The translations under genes were made by a program, and so were the position numbers. A stretch of 64,000 bases of DNA, from assembly GCF_947172395.1 (NCBI RefSeq), contig NC_069094.1, forward strand, positions 13,940,292 through 14,004,291. The letters are read 5' to 3'. This stretch comes from Bicyclus anynana. Taxonomy: Eukaryota; Arthropoda; Insecta; Lepidoptera; Nymphalidae. Under the pieces are notes generated by a model. That model was not told the origin of the DNA. It did no database searches and saw only the letters and a list, made by a program, of their open reading frames with translations. Shown here piece by piece: positions 55,213 through 64,000 of this stretch; the first letter of the stretch is position 1, and each line of letters opens with the position of its first letter.

Positions 55213-55537
55213 GCTACTGTTACACATGCTCATTTCAAGCACGAAAGCATGCTTCTATTGAGCAGTTGCTACTTATTGAGTATGCTAGTCGATCAGCATT
55301 GCTATTCTATTTTCTCTTCACCTTCATCCCTCCTTGTCTAACAAGATACTATAGACAGAGAGCGATAGATACAAATTAGCATGTGTAATTGGAATGTTTG
55401 CTTTGAGTATGCAGGAGCATACTTAAAAATAGCATGCTTATTGCTAGCAAATGTAAACTGATGATAAGCATGCTCGTATGGAGCATACTTAATAGCACGT
55501 TTTTAGCATGCTATTTCAGAGCATGTGTAACAGTACC
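55213..55537. mobile_element. MITE rich in GCATGC motifs, copy 2 (inverted)
   Basis: Same TIRs and subterminal motifs as 44331-44707 but reversed and about 50 bp shorter; the middle is replaced by a T/C-rich stretch. Confidence 0.8.
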
Positions 55538-56140
55538 TTTAGTCTTTTTAACAGTGGAATAGCTAATAACTTAATAAGACTATTATTATCACTCACTATA
55601 AAAAAAAACTTACATTAAGTGACATGACTGGAATTCAACAACTACCCTATTTTCCAGATTGTTTTTTCTACGCACTTGCAACTGTGGAAACTTGTGGAAT
55701 CAAATTCCACAACTTTCCACACAACAATGCATTTAACCCTATAGTAGGGGAGCCCGGGATGCTAAATTTGCAGTTACTCGAGCGTCATGGGGACCAATTG
55801 CATTTGGTAGTTTAAATAATAGGAAGAATAAATGGTTATTACTTTTATAGCGGTGGAAAAAAAACTACAGGCTTACTAAAATTGCCAGAAAATTTTAGCC
55901 ATTAATTAGGAGGTCTTTCAAAATAAGTAAAAAATTAATCGCGCTCGTAACTCGAGAACTAAAATATAAGGGTTTTAATATGTAACTATGAAACCTTCCC
56001 ATTCCATTACATTACGCTCAAATCATCAGATTTTCTAAAAGTGCAGTTTTTAGCTATCAACTCATCTACCCTGTCATCTGATGTGCTGGTTGAGTATTTC
56101 TGAATTTAGTTTTTTTGGTCGCCCTAAACGTATCCACCAA

Positions 56141-56354
56141 CTAGCGCACGCCCGCGACTTCGTCCGTGTGGAATTCAGTTTTTCACAAATGCCGCGGGAA
56201 AAGTAGCGTATGTGTTAATCTAGAGTAAAATCGATTTCCATTCCAAATTTCAGCTAAATCGCTTCAGTAGCCGCAGTGTAAAAGAGGAACAAACATACTT
56301 ACACACTTACACACAAACTTTCGCATTTATAATAATCGTAGAATATTAGTAGGA
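56141..56354 (-). mobile_element. Non-autonomous Helitron in Cad96Ca 3' flank
   Basis: Minus strand: 5' TCCTACTAATATTC at 56354, 3' GCGGGCGTGCGCTAG at 56141, between A and T. Confidence 0.85.
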
Positions 56355-56392
56355 TAGGATAGTATAGGATATTAAGGTATCATACTTGGTGG

Positions 56393-56490
56393 AGGTAATC
56401 AACAACGTGCAACGATAGTCTCTTACGTTTATCTGCCGCGCTCGAGTAACTGCAAAAATCCACTCTTTGGCTCCCCTACTACTATGTAAC
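56393..56490 (-). repeat. AGGGGAGCC repeat family in the Cad96Ca 3'UTR
   Basis: Begins about 20 bases after the stop codon: AGTAGGGGAGCCAAAGAGTG to GTTGTTGATTACCTCCACCA. A fragment is also at 55743-55785. Confidence 0.75.
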
Positions 56491-56511
56491 TGTCACTGTC
56501 AAGCGATACTA

Positions 56512-56736
56512 CTATAACTTTTCACCATCCAAATGTTGCACATTATAGTACGAGTGATCGGGGAACCGTTCGAGTTCGATGTAATCCATTTCAGTGCACA
56601 GCAGTCGCTCCAGCATGCCGACGATCTCTGTGAAGTCGGGCCGTGCGGTGGGTTCCGCCTCCCAGCAGTAGTACATGATGTTGTATAGCTCGCGCCGACA
56701 GTGTTCTGGTTTCTCCAGACGATGGCCTTCACGAAC
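56512..56736 (-). CDS. Cad96Ca: Cad96Ca-like receptor tyrosine kinase, terminal exon
   Basis: Starts VREGHRLEKPEHCRREL, then YNIMYYCWEAEPTARPDF (alpha-H, CW...RP motif), EIVGMLERLL and the tail CTEMDYIELERFPDHSYYN, ending GEKL and TAG at 56512-56514. The tail MDYIELERFPDHxYYN with terminal GEKL is the feature that made me choose Cad96Ca over FGFR or Torso. Acceptor ctattgttttag. The 3'UTR runs after about 20 bases into a repeat of the AGTAGGGGAGCC family (56393-56490) and then a Helitron (56141-56354), so it seems to be largely transposon-derived. Confidence 0.95.
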   Translation of the reverse strand, partial: VREGHRLEKPEHCRRELYNIMYYCWEAEPTARPDFTEIVGMLERLLCTEMDYIELERFPDHSYYNVQHLDGEKL

Positions 56737-56777
56737 CTAAAACAATAGAGTTCTTAATAGCAAGCATTCTCTCGATT

Positions 56778-56990
56778 GTGCCGTGATAGCCCAGTGGATA
56801 TGCTGGCTCCGCTTGCAGGTGGAGGTTCAACTTTTCAGTAGTGTGCATTTTAAGAAATTAAATGTCACGTGTCTGATGGACGTTGGACTATTGTCGTATC
56901 CACTCCAAATACATTATTTCCCGACTAGTTCGAGGGGAATTTGAATATTGGTTATAATTAAAATAAATGGCAAATATTCTTATAAAAAAA
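56778..56990 (+). mobile_element. Chimeric SINE: head of family A fused to body of the tRNA-Met SINE
   Basis: 56778-56875 is the family A head (GTGATAGCCCAGTGGATATG to GTCACGTGTCT). From about 56876 it is the body of the 4779 SINE (GTTGGACTATTGTCGTATCC to GGCAAATATTCTTA). Lies just upstream of the last Cad96Ca exon, antisense to the gene. Confidence 0.7.
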
Positions 56991-57446
56991 AAATATAGAA
57001 GAAACTAATGATTGTCTCCACGAATGTGGAACCCGACTGCGAGAAGGGTTATGTTTTTTGCGTGTATCTTGTATGTATGTACGTAATATTCTTTATTACC
57101 ATATATCTTCCAAACCGCTGAACGGATTAACGTAATTAAGATATCGTTAGATTTGTCTTGATAACCTAAGTGTTCATAGGTAGGTGAAAATAAAAAAAAA
57201 CTAACACGTCGACTGTGAGACGCTATAGACTCAAGGTGAATTTTTTTCTTTTTTATTTGAAATATTGCATAATGGATAATAAATTCATGAGGATTTTAAA
57301 ATGGTTCACCAGGGCCTTATCAAAAAAAACCTACAATTAGCCTCTTTACCTCTACAAAATCCGCGAGGCAGATGACTAGGTGAAAGCGTTAGGCAGTCGG
57401 ATTTTTATTTTTTTTAATTATTGACTTGTTAATTAGATTAGGTCAC

Positions 57447-57588
57447 CTTTCTCATGACATCTCCAGCGGATAGTCCAGGGTAAGGCGTAGAACCCAGGGT
57501 CACGATCTCCCAGAGAAGTACCCCAAAACTCCATATGTCAGATTTGACGCTGAATATGTCATCGTATAATGATTCTGGAGCCATCCAT
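57447..57588 (-). CDS. Cad96Ca: Cad96Ca-like receptor tyrosine kinase, APE and C-lobe exon
   Basis: One base completes Arg, then 47 codons: WMAPESLYDD, IFSVKSDIWSFGVLLWEIVT (alpha-F, SDIWSFG) and LGSTPYPGLSAGDVMRK. Acceptor tttcattccag, donor GAAAG/gtgacc, phase 0. The phases join cleanly with the exons at 59327 and 56512. Confidence 0.95.
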
Positions 57589-58150
57589 CTGGAATGAAAA
57601 AAAAAACATTAAGAAATTTATTTTAATTTTATGTCCTAAACTAGCTTAATGGGTATTTTTCTCATGGGTGAATAATTAAATGGTGTGTATTTCTTATTAA
57701 TATTCAATTTAATTGAAATTTAGATTTGATTATTCGGTCAATTCTTAGTTTTAGTTTAATTAATTTTTCATTGAATAAAGATACTTTCTGCCCTAAACTC
57801 GGAAATCAGAAATTCCCACAAAAATAAAATATTTAATTATCTAGTAACATGATAAAATTTCCCCCGATCCTTCTATAAATAAGGGTAGTAACGGATTTTT
57901 AGGAAGCGTTTTTAATGGAAAATTGATTCAGAGGATCTGAAAATCTTGAAAATCTATCTTAAGTATACGCTCAAGATCTGAAAAGATATTTAGGACAAAA
58001 TAAGCATTTAGCCTTATTAAGTTGAGAGGATTAATCACACAAAATTAATGACTGTCGGAGCTTTACGAGCTTTGTAGCGCTAAGTTCCTTGTTGAGGTCG
58101 CATTGCACCACTCTAGGTTCCACAATTTATAAATAAGTAGATTAAGGCCT
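57589..58150. other. Cad96Ca intron, AT-rich
   Basis: No repeat or exon recognised. 58823-59326, 59467-60110 (a decayed Helitron near 59690-59830) and 62046-62315 are similar. Confidence 0.5.
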
Positions 58151-58822
58151 CCCGCACACGGGCCACCGGCCAAAACCACGAAACGCCGCTACCGGCATAT
58201 TTGTAGTTTTCATACATGACGGCCTGCCTCCATGGCGCAGTGGTATGCGCGGTGGATTTACAAAAACAAAACGGAGGTCCTGGGTTCGATCCCAGGCTAG
58301 GCAGATTGAGATTTTCTTAATTTGTCCAGGTCTGACTGGTGGAAGGCTTCGGCCGTGGCTAGTTACCACCCTACCGGCAAAGACATACCGCCAAGCGATT
58401 TAGCGTTCCGGTACGATGCCGTGTAGAAACCGAAAGGGGGTGTGGATTTTCATCCTCCTCCTAACAAGTTAGCCCGCTTCCATCTTAGACTGCATCATTA
58501 CCTACCATCAGGTGAGATTGTAGTCAAGGGCTAACTTGTAAAGAATTAAAAAAAAAAACATTTTATATGTACTCGATTGACGCCACACGCTATCGTCGCT
58601 GCTCGCTTCTTGTGGCCCGGCCACTAAACGCCGACACAAAATGCCGCAACACGCCATTCGCGCGATTACGACACTGCATGTATGGGTTACAAAAGTAGCA
58701 ACCACCGACCACAAGTGTCGACCACAGACCACAAGCGGCTCTCGCGAGCTTCAGCTACTTTTGTGGCCCCTTCTTGCTTCTTGTAGCGGCGTTTGTGGCT
58801 GTTGTGTGTGGCCCGAGTGCGG
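58151..58822. mobile_element. GC-rich MITE split by a SINE
   Basis: The left end CCCGCACACGGGCCAC is mirrored by GTGTGGCCCGAGTGCGG on the right. The middle is interrupted by a full SINE (58217-58548). In the Cad96Ca intron between 57588 and 59327. Confidence 0.55.
58217..58556 (+). mobile_element. SINE family B, full length
   Basis: Same as 25628-25956 with small changes and a short A-rich duplication (CAAAAACAAAA) in the head; interrupts a GC-rich MITE. Confidence 0.9.
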
Positions 58823-59073
58823 CGAGTTTTCCTACTACTTATTTATTTTTGTAACTTGGCAAGCGTTCTTAGTAGATAGGCTTGTTACGTCCAGCCATAA
58901 CTCACAAGCTGGCATGTAAGAGTTGGCCTATAAACCTCGCACATGGTACCATCTGCACGAGGCGCAAGATCAGCATCAGCCTACATTGACTGACGTCAAC
59001 CGCGGTTTGCTCTAAGGAGCTAGCGATCATCATTACTTGGTCGATCGTCGATCGGTAGTCATTTAGGTATAGG

Positions 59074-59088
59074 TTAGGTTAGGTTAGG
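59074..59088. repeat. Interstitial (TTAGG)3
   Basis: Three TTAGG units (the insect telomere motif), flanked by TTAGGTATAGG; too short to imply a telomere event. Confidence 0.7.
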
Positions 59089-59326
59089 TTTGGTTTTACT
59101 TATAAAATGTAATAGATTGATTGCCGATCTTGGTTATAACTTATGAATTCAGATCAATCTCCGATCGCAATTCATTATTTAGTTATAGTTAGTTATAATA
59201 TAATTTTGTAATAATTATTATATTGCAAAATTTCTTATTAAATAAGTATAAAATCATACGCATTTGCATTCTCAACCCCCTGCTGCCCCAAAACGTAAGT
59301 GGCTGATAACGATGAGTAATAATTAC

Positions 59327-59466
59327 CTAATAGGTAGACGTCCGTCACTTTTGCGCTCATAGACGTGTGTACCAGCCACGTCCCTCGCAAAGCCGAAGTC
59401 AGCCACTTTGCAAGTTCTCTCCTCAGTGATGAGTACATTGCGGGCTGCTAAGTCCCTGTGGATTAT
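59327..59466 (-). CDS. Cad96Ca: Cad96Ca-like receptor tyrosine kinase, catalytic and activation loop exon
   Basis: Forty-six codons plus two bases: II-HRDLAARN (catalytic loop with its Asp and Asn), VLITEERTCK, VADFGFARD (the magnesium-binding DFG) and the activation segment VAGTHVYERKSDGRLPI with one obvious Tyr. Acceptor cttttcaacag, donor ATTAG/gtaatt, phase 2, joining to the next exon as R-W-M-A-P-E. All catalytic residues are intact, so this is an active-type kinase. An insect telomere-like (TTAGG)3 lies in the following intron near 59074. Confidence 0.95.
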
Positions 59467-60110
59467 CTGTTGAAAAGTGTTTCATTAGTACAAAAAACAA
59501 ATTAAACGAAGTTTTTATTTTTTCATTTTTCTCTAAGTGCCTGTTAAGTAGAGTTTTTATCCTTTTTGACAAAATAATTGTAATGCTCCTACGCGTTAGG
59601 GTTGAAATGCCAACTCGCAAATGGACGGTCTGTCAGCGAGATAACAGTAAAGTTCATAAGAATTTAATTTGACCCTGAATTTATATAAAAATAGCAGACG
59701 CTCGCGGGTTCCACGTGATACAGTTATTTACTTAAAAATCCCGCGGAAACCATAAGTTTCTCCGGGATAAAAAGTTACCTATATAGTGCTCAATAAGCTC
59801 CTCTATCTTCACAGATAGACATGCAGAGAGACAGACAAAAAGTACACAAATAAATGAAAAAGAAAACAAATAAATTATTCTCAAGTGTAGGTAAGTTAAT
59901 CATATTTTTACGACACCAAAACGCAAACAGATTTTTTAAATTTTTGTCTGTTTTGTTAGTTTGTCTGGGCTAATCTTAGGATGGTTGGACCGATTTAATG
60001 TTTAATTCGAGTTACGAATGGGGAAATGGACGAAATTATTGAGGTGATTATGTGGTATTTGTCAAAAGCAGAATTTCACGCGTACGATGTAATTTTAAAT
60101 ACACAAACAA

Positions 60111-60475
60111 CTAGCGACTTCGCGTGGAATTTAGTTTTTCACAATTCCCTCGGGAACCATGGATTTTTCCGGGATAAAAAGTAGCCTGTGTGTTAATCCA
60201 TGCTATAATATATCTCAATACCAAATTTCAGCTAATTCGATTAAGTAGTCGAGGCGTGAAAGAGTAACAAACATTCATATCATTAAAATCATCAGTTTTC
60301 GCAAATCTCGGGAAACCATGCTTTTTTTGGGATAAAAAGTAGCCTATATGTTAATCCAGAGTAAAATTCATTTCCATTTAAAATTTTAGCCAAATAGCTT
60401 CAGTAGTAGCGGCGTTAAAGAGTAACAAACATCCAAACATCCATACAAACTTTCGCGTTTATAATATTAGTAGGA
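60111..60475 (-). mobile_element. Non-autonomous Helitron touching the Cad96Ca splice donor
   Basis: Minus strand: 5' TCCTACTAATATTATAAACG at 60475, 3' ending CGCTAG next to host T at 60110. The body contains two tandem copies of the block GGGATAAAAAGTAGCCT...AAGAGTAACAAACAT. The same two-block layout is at 6809-7110. Confidence 0.88.
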
Positions 60476-60479
60476 TTAC

Positions 60480-60662
60480 CCCTTTAGAGCTAAGGAAGTC
60501 CATGCCCCTAGCGATCTGGAAGGCGAAGTGTGTGAGGTCCCGTGAGGTCAGGAACTGACTGCCTCCGTGTGTGTTCCCGTAGTGACGCTCGGCGCGCGAG
60601 TCGCGAAGGAACTGCTGCAGTTTGCCGAGACTCACGAATTCCATGATCACTAGTGTTGGCTC
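60480..60662 (-). CDS. Cad96Ca: Cad96Ca-like receptor tyrosine kinase, hinge and kinase-insert exon
   Basis: Sixty-one codons in phase 0: EPTLVIMEFVSLGKLQQFLR (hinge and alpha-D), a short insert DSRAERHYGNTHGGSQ, then TSRDLTHFAFQIARGMDFLS (alpha-E) and SKG. The tract SRAxRxYGNTHG followed by LTSRDLT is what I recall as typical of Cad96Ca. Acceptor attatttccag, donor AAGGG/gtaatc. A non-autonomous Helitron (60111-60475) begins four bases into the following intron, so positions +5 and +6 of the donor are the Helitron 5'-TC. Confidence 0.95.
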
Positions 60663-60724
60663 CTGGAAATAATAGGGATGATATCAGTTTTTTTAAATCT
60701 TAATATATAAATGCGTGTGCGTGT

Positions 60725-61560
60725 GCCAGTGGTGACCTACGGATCCGAGACTTGGTCGCTAACTATCGAACTAAATTTGAACATACGGCAATCAAAGACA
60801 CTGTACATTTTTAAAAATGCCGTAAAGACTCACTATCTGGTGCAGTAAAGACGATCTGTATCTATTATTTCTCCTCTAATCTATTTATTAGTATATTTTG
60901 ATATGTATTTTATTCATTATTGTAGGTATTTGTGTAATATTGTTTATGTATTAGGATGTAAATTATTTGTATGTATGTGTATTACTAATACTATGGTTAT
61001 TTTTGTTTTACGCCACCTGCTGATGTTCTTAAGTTTTCCTAAACCGAAGGTTGCCTGGAAGAAATCGCTACTTAGCGATAAGGCCGCCTTTTTTATGCTG
61101 ATCTCTTCCTAATTTGTTTTTATTTCACTTGTATTTGTCTTTGTGGTGTGCAAATAAAGTATATCTATCTATCTATCTATCGGTAGAGTATAGAAGGTTC
61201 AAAGTCACTCAACGGGCGATGGAGTAAGCTATGCTTGGAGTTTCTCTGCGTGATCGAATCAGAAATGAGGAGATCAGCAGACGAACCAAAGTCACTGACA
61301 CAGCTCAGCGAGTCGCGAAGCTGAAGTGGCAGTGGGCAGGCCACATAGTTCAAAGAGCCGATGGACGTTGGAGTCCCAAGGTGCTGGAATGGCGACCCCG
61401 CACCGGAAAGCGCAGTGTTGGTTGACCCCCCACTAGGTGGATAGAAGACGAAGACGCCGCTGGATGCTAGCGGCTTGAGACCGTTGTGTTTGGAAGTCTA
61501 TGAAAGAGGCCTATGTCCAGCAGTGGACGTCCAACGGCTGATAATGACATCATCATTATC
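60725..61560 (+). mobile_element. RTE-type LINE 3' fragment split by a second LINE insertion
   Basis: The left part (60728-60760, CCGAGACTTGGTCGCTAACT) and the right part (from about 61190 to 61545) are colinear with 1436-1840. The roughly 425 bases between them are another LINE tail ending in (ATCT)n. The right part is frameshifted (TGA after GKRSVG). It lies in the Cad96Ca intron between 60662 and 62316, antisense to the gene. Confidence 0.85.
60763..61187 (+). mobile_element. Third LINE family tail, inserted in the RTE fragment
   Basis: Starts with the end of an ORF (SKTLYIFKNAVKTHYLVQ, then stop), then a 3'UTR containing GGTTGCCTGGAAGAAATCGC and AGCGATAAGGCCGCCTTTTT. It ends GTGCAAATAAAGT and (ATCT)n. 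The same 3'UTR block is at 43209-43350. Confidence 0.75.
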
Positions 61561-61571
61561 AGATTATGATT

Positions 61572-61750
61572 ATGATATAAATGCGAAAGGTTTTCATCAT
61601 TCAATTTATTTGATTCATCACAAAATCTCGAAAACCGCTTGACGTTCAAAAATGAAATTTGGCAGAGAGTTAGTCTATAGTTAGTAGGTATCCGCTAATA
61701 ACGGTTTTTACGATAGGGCCGGATTAAAGAGGTCGAAGGGCGTCCACTAG
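61572..61750 (+). mobile_element. Helitron-like element, fourth subfamily
   Basis: ATAAATGCGAAAGGT...ATGAAATTTGGCAGAGAG...GGGCGTCCACTAG before T. A related body is at 46930-47195. Confidence 0.65.
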
Positions 61751-61884
61751 TCTATAGTTCTATTAAAAATACTCTAAAGCTAATTCTATTAAAAATAAAC
61801 TGCCGACGACCTTTCTGGTGTACTTGGTTGTGTTGAAGTTCTTATCAGAGAAGTCCTGAGTTTGATGCCCAGTTCGGGTCAGTA

Positions 61885-62045
61885 TACAGATAAAATTCTC
61901 TGGTATACAGATTTTCTCACGATGTTTTTCCTTCACCGTTTGAGAAACGTGATATTTAATTTCTTATAATGCGCACAACTAAAAAGTTGGAGCTGCATGC
62001 CGCGGATCGGATTCGAACCCGCAGCCCCTGGAATCAGAGGCAGAA
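61885..62045 (-). mobile_element. SINE family A fragment
   Basis: AAATTCTCTGGTATACAG to GGATTCGAACCCGCAGCCCC. Confidence 0.75.
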
Positions 62046-62315
62046 TTGTTTCGGATTTTCACAACGAAATATACATTTAGGGCATACAGAGTTTCATGTA
62101 CCTACTGTGAAATTAGTCCAATTTTGCGGGGGTCTGTTAGTGAGCCAGTTTACACATTTGTAGGCAGGCACCATACCTTGTGTAAGTTTCGCATACTAAA
62201 ATCTAAATATGTTGTTGAGGGATATTGAACTTTACATCAAAGACATAAGGTTCGTTTTACATTCAAGTTTGGTCCGTTTCAACCTACCCGCATCCCCCAC
62301 TTGTTAACATCATAC

Positions 62316-62467
62316 CTTTTCAGTGCAGCATCCTATTAGCCTGACGACGTTTAGATGAGTTCCTAGGTTTTTCATGACATTTAACTCTTGTATGAGGTCG
62401 GTTTTCTCTTTTTCAGAAGCATTTTCTTTTAACGTTTTCACAGCTACCGTCTGTTCTCCTTTTTTAC
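62316..62467 (-). CDS. Cad96Ca: Cad96Ca-like receptor tyrosine kinase, N-lobe exon (beta-3 Lys, alpha-C)
   Basis: First recognisable exon of a minus-strand receptor tyrosine kinase. Two bases complete a Gly codon, then KKGEQTVAVKTLKE with the ATP-binding Lys in VAVK, followed by the alpha-C helix (LIQELNVMKNLG, with its Glu) and LNVVRLIGCCTEK. Acceptor tttttaacag, donor AAAAG/gtatga, phase 0. The glycine loop should be on the preceding exon. I see no such exon between here and 64000, so it and the cadherin and transmembrane parts are probably further right. From memory, the family includes Drosophila Cad96Ca (Stitcher, epidermal wound response), and a membrane juvenile-hormone receptor role has been reported for it in a moth. 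Confidence 0.93.
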
Positions 62468-62534
62468 CTGTTAAAAATAAATTTCATATATAACTATATT
62501 AACATATCTTTGAATTAATAAAGTTGTCAATTAT

Positions 62535-62742
62535 ATTCTTTTTTTTTTAATTTTATTCTTTACAAGTTAGCCCTTGACTACAATCTCACCGGATGGTAAG
62601 TGATGATGCAATCTAAGATGGAAGCGGGCTAACTTGTTTGGAGGAGGATGAAAATCCACACTCCTTTCGGTTTCGCTTGGCGGTACGTCTTTGTCGATAG
62701 GGTAGTAACTAGCCACGGCCGAAGCTTCCCACCAGCAAATTT
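62535..62742 (-). mobile_element. SINE family B, headless, minus strand
   Basis: From poly-T through the body to CCCACCAGC; the tRNA head is missing. Lies just upstream of the N-lobe exon of Cad96Ca. Confidence 0.8.
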
Positions 62743-62930
62743 TTCGCTGGTTATTCAAAAAATCACATTTTTCTTACTTGACGCATAAACCTGAGGCATA
62801 AATGTGTAACAATGTGGGTAAACACTGTTAAATATTTAACACCGTTAACTATCTTTAAGATTTTTTAAACAAGCTTCATTTTAATAACTTAACACATAAA
62901 TTAAACATCTATATCTATATCTATATTCTA

Positions 62931-62990
<60 letters not shown>

Positions 62991-63411
62991 TACGGGAACG
63001 GGAACCACGCGGGTATAACCGCGCGGCGTAAGCTAGTAAGTAATAAAACAAGCTACAAATTAAACGTTAAACGTAAATGAAATAAAAAAACAAGTTTTCA
63101 CGGGAGAAAGAAAATACCTGACTAATTATTTAGGCTTAAGACATATTTTTGATCTAGAGTGACATTGCTGGCGAAGTGGGTGCCCTAAATCACGTCGGCT
63201 TACGATATTGAATACTAACTATGATTTATGGCAAAAGTTACATTTATAAGGTAGAGATTAATATTCAAGAAAATTGTAGAAAATTTATTTCCTATTAAGA
63301 TTGTAATTAATTCTTTATTTTTGTATAATAACATTTTAATAGAATCAGACTGATATTGTTCATGGTAAAATATTATCTTAGGTTCATTACAGCAGCCTGG
63401 AGTAGGTATTA
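62743..63411. other. Upstream of the first visible Cad96Ca exon
   Basis: Holds the (TA)n run and a short Helitron-like end near 63000 (GGAACCACGCGGGTATAACC). I looked for a glycine-loop exon (G-x-G-x-F-G) on the minus strand here and to 64000 and found none. Confidence 0.5.
62937..62986. repeat. (TA)n microsatellite
   Basis: About 24 TA units flanked by ATTAATA on both sides. Confidence 0.95.
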
Positions 63412-63725
63412 GGGGTTAAAGTATGAAATTGCCGTTTTATTGCAATAGGTTTTTTGAATTGACGTAGAATCTTCATGGTTTGAGGTTTTCGAATGAAACT
63501 TTTTTCAAATGGTTTCTATGATGTTCTTTTTTTAAAAAATGTGACATTTGAATATCGGCTTTCAATTGTTTTAGTAATTCAATTTAGACAAGAAAGATGG
63601 ATACTGCGAAAATTCGAGTGATTTTTGAATACGAGCTCCGATGCGGAACTAACGCGGCAGAAACAGCCCGCAATATCAATGCTGCGTTTGGAGAGGGGTC
63701 TACTAATGAACGCACCGTGCGATTT
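63412..63725 (+). mobile_element. Mariner, 5' part only
   Basis: Nearly identical to 39258-39575, with the left inverted repeat, TA flank and transposase start (MDTAKIRVIFEYELRCGTN). Homology stops abruptly after GTGCGATTT, and no right inverted repeat is seen before 64000. Either an internal deletion or truncation. In the same orientation as the first copy. Confidence 0.85.
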
Positions 63726-64000
63726 CCGTGCGAATCGTCCAGAGGTTTACACTTGACGATTCGGCCTCTCTTTTATTTAAGCTTTATGTATAAGCAACAA
63801 GTTGTGATATAATCTAATATATAAAATTGGCTTACTATTATCATTTATGCTGAAATTTAAAATTGCCATTTTTATCATAAGCGAAATTGCAAACGCCTAA
63901 ACGTTATAAAATTCCTTGTATTTAGAACTAAATTGTCGTGATAAAAATATCAAATTCCCAATTTAATGTAACTAAAAACCTTTTGATGTAAAATTTTGTT

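Noticed and set aside
55624..55815. 63-codon ORF near the Cad96Ca 3' flank
   Set aside because: Overlaps a fragment of the AGGGGAGCC repeat; no domain or splice evidence.
59062..59095. Telomeric repeat relic
   Set aside because: Only three perfect TTAGG units; could arise by chance or from a repeat family.

Overview
This is a 64 kb window from an insect nuclear genome, almost certainly a moth or butterfly (Lepidoptera). It is AT-rich. The only GC-rich blocks are short exons with GT/AG borders, one tRNA gene and a few repeats. The repeats point to Lepidoptera: short Helitrons (5' TCCTACTAATATTATAA..., 3' ...GCGTCCGCTAG inserted between A and T), tRNA-headed SINEs, RTE-type LINE tails, a mariner element and many MITE-like foldbacks.

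Two conserved host genes run tail to tail. On the + strand (1126 to at least 17128, possibly to 29194) lies the 3' part of a neuropeptide GPCR of the tachykinin-receptor superfamily. It resembles Drosophila TkR86C, the natalisin receptor branch, more than TkR99D. Six exons carry TM3 to the cytoplasmic tail, and all of their splice phases fit. One of them, a 78-nt exon for extracellular loop 2, is too short for a simple ORF scan. Two further exons at 26195-26371 and 29169-29194 fit the reading phase and are proposed as the end of the tail. TM1-TM2 and the N-terminus lie to the left of the window. On the - strand (62467 down to 56512) are the last five exons of a receptor tyrosine kinase matching Cad96Ca (Stitcher). 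They cover the kinase domain from the beta-3 lysine to the stop codon. The cadherin, transmembrane and glycine-loop exons are beyond the right edge or not recognised.

The rest is transposon-rich. A LINE with two intact ORFs (PHD + coiled coil + Baculo_FP-like ORF1; endonuclease/RT ORF2) sits in receptor intron 6 at about 19.2-23.9 kb. A 6.5 kb LTR element with two apparently identical 613-bp LTRs (31317-37801) carries no recognisable pol but contains a LINE tail, a 15-bp minisatellite and exon-like sequence. A 1281-bp mariner with broken transposase is at 39258-40538, next to a separate MITE. A tRNA-Arg(UCU) gene is at 42171-42243. From 43 to 56 kb I see only repeats and AT-rich DNA.

Transposons sit very close to coding exons. 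A Helitron starts four bases inside a Cad96Ca intron, a short repeat ends about 21 bases before the acceptor of the receptor loop-2 exon, and a SINE starts about 10 bases after the TM4 exon. Several insertions can be read as filled versus empty sites because the window holds a second copy of the target.
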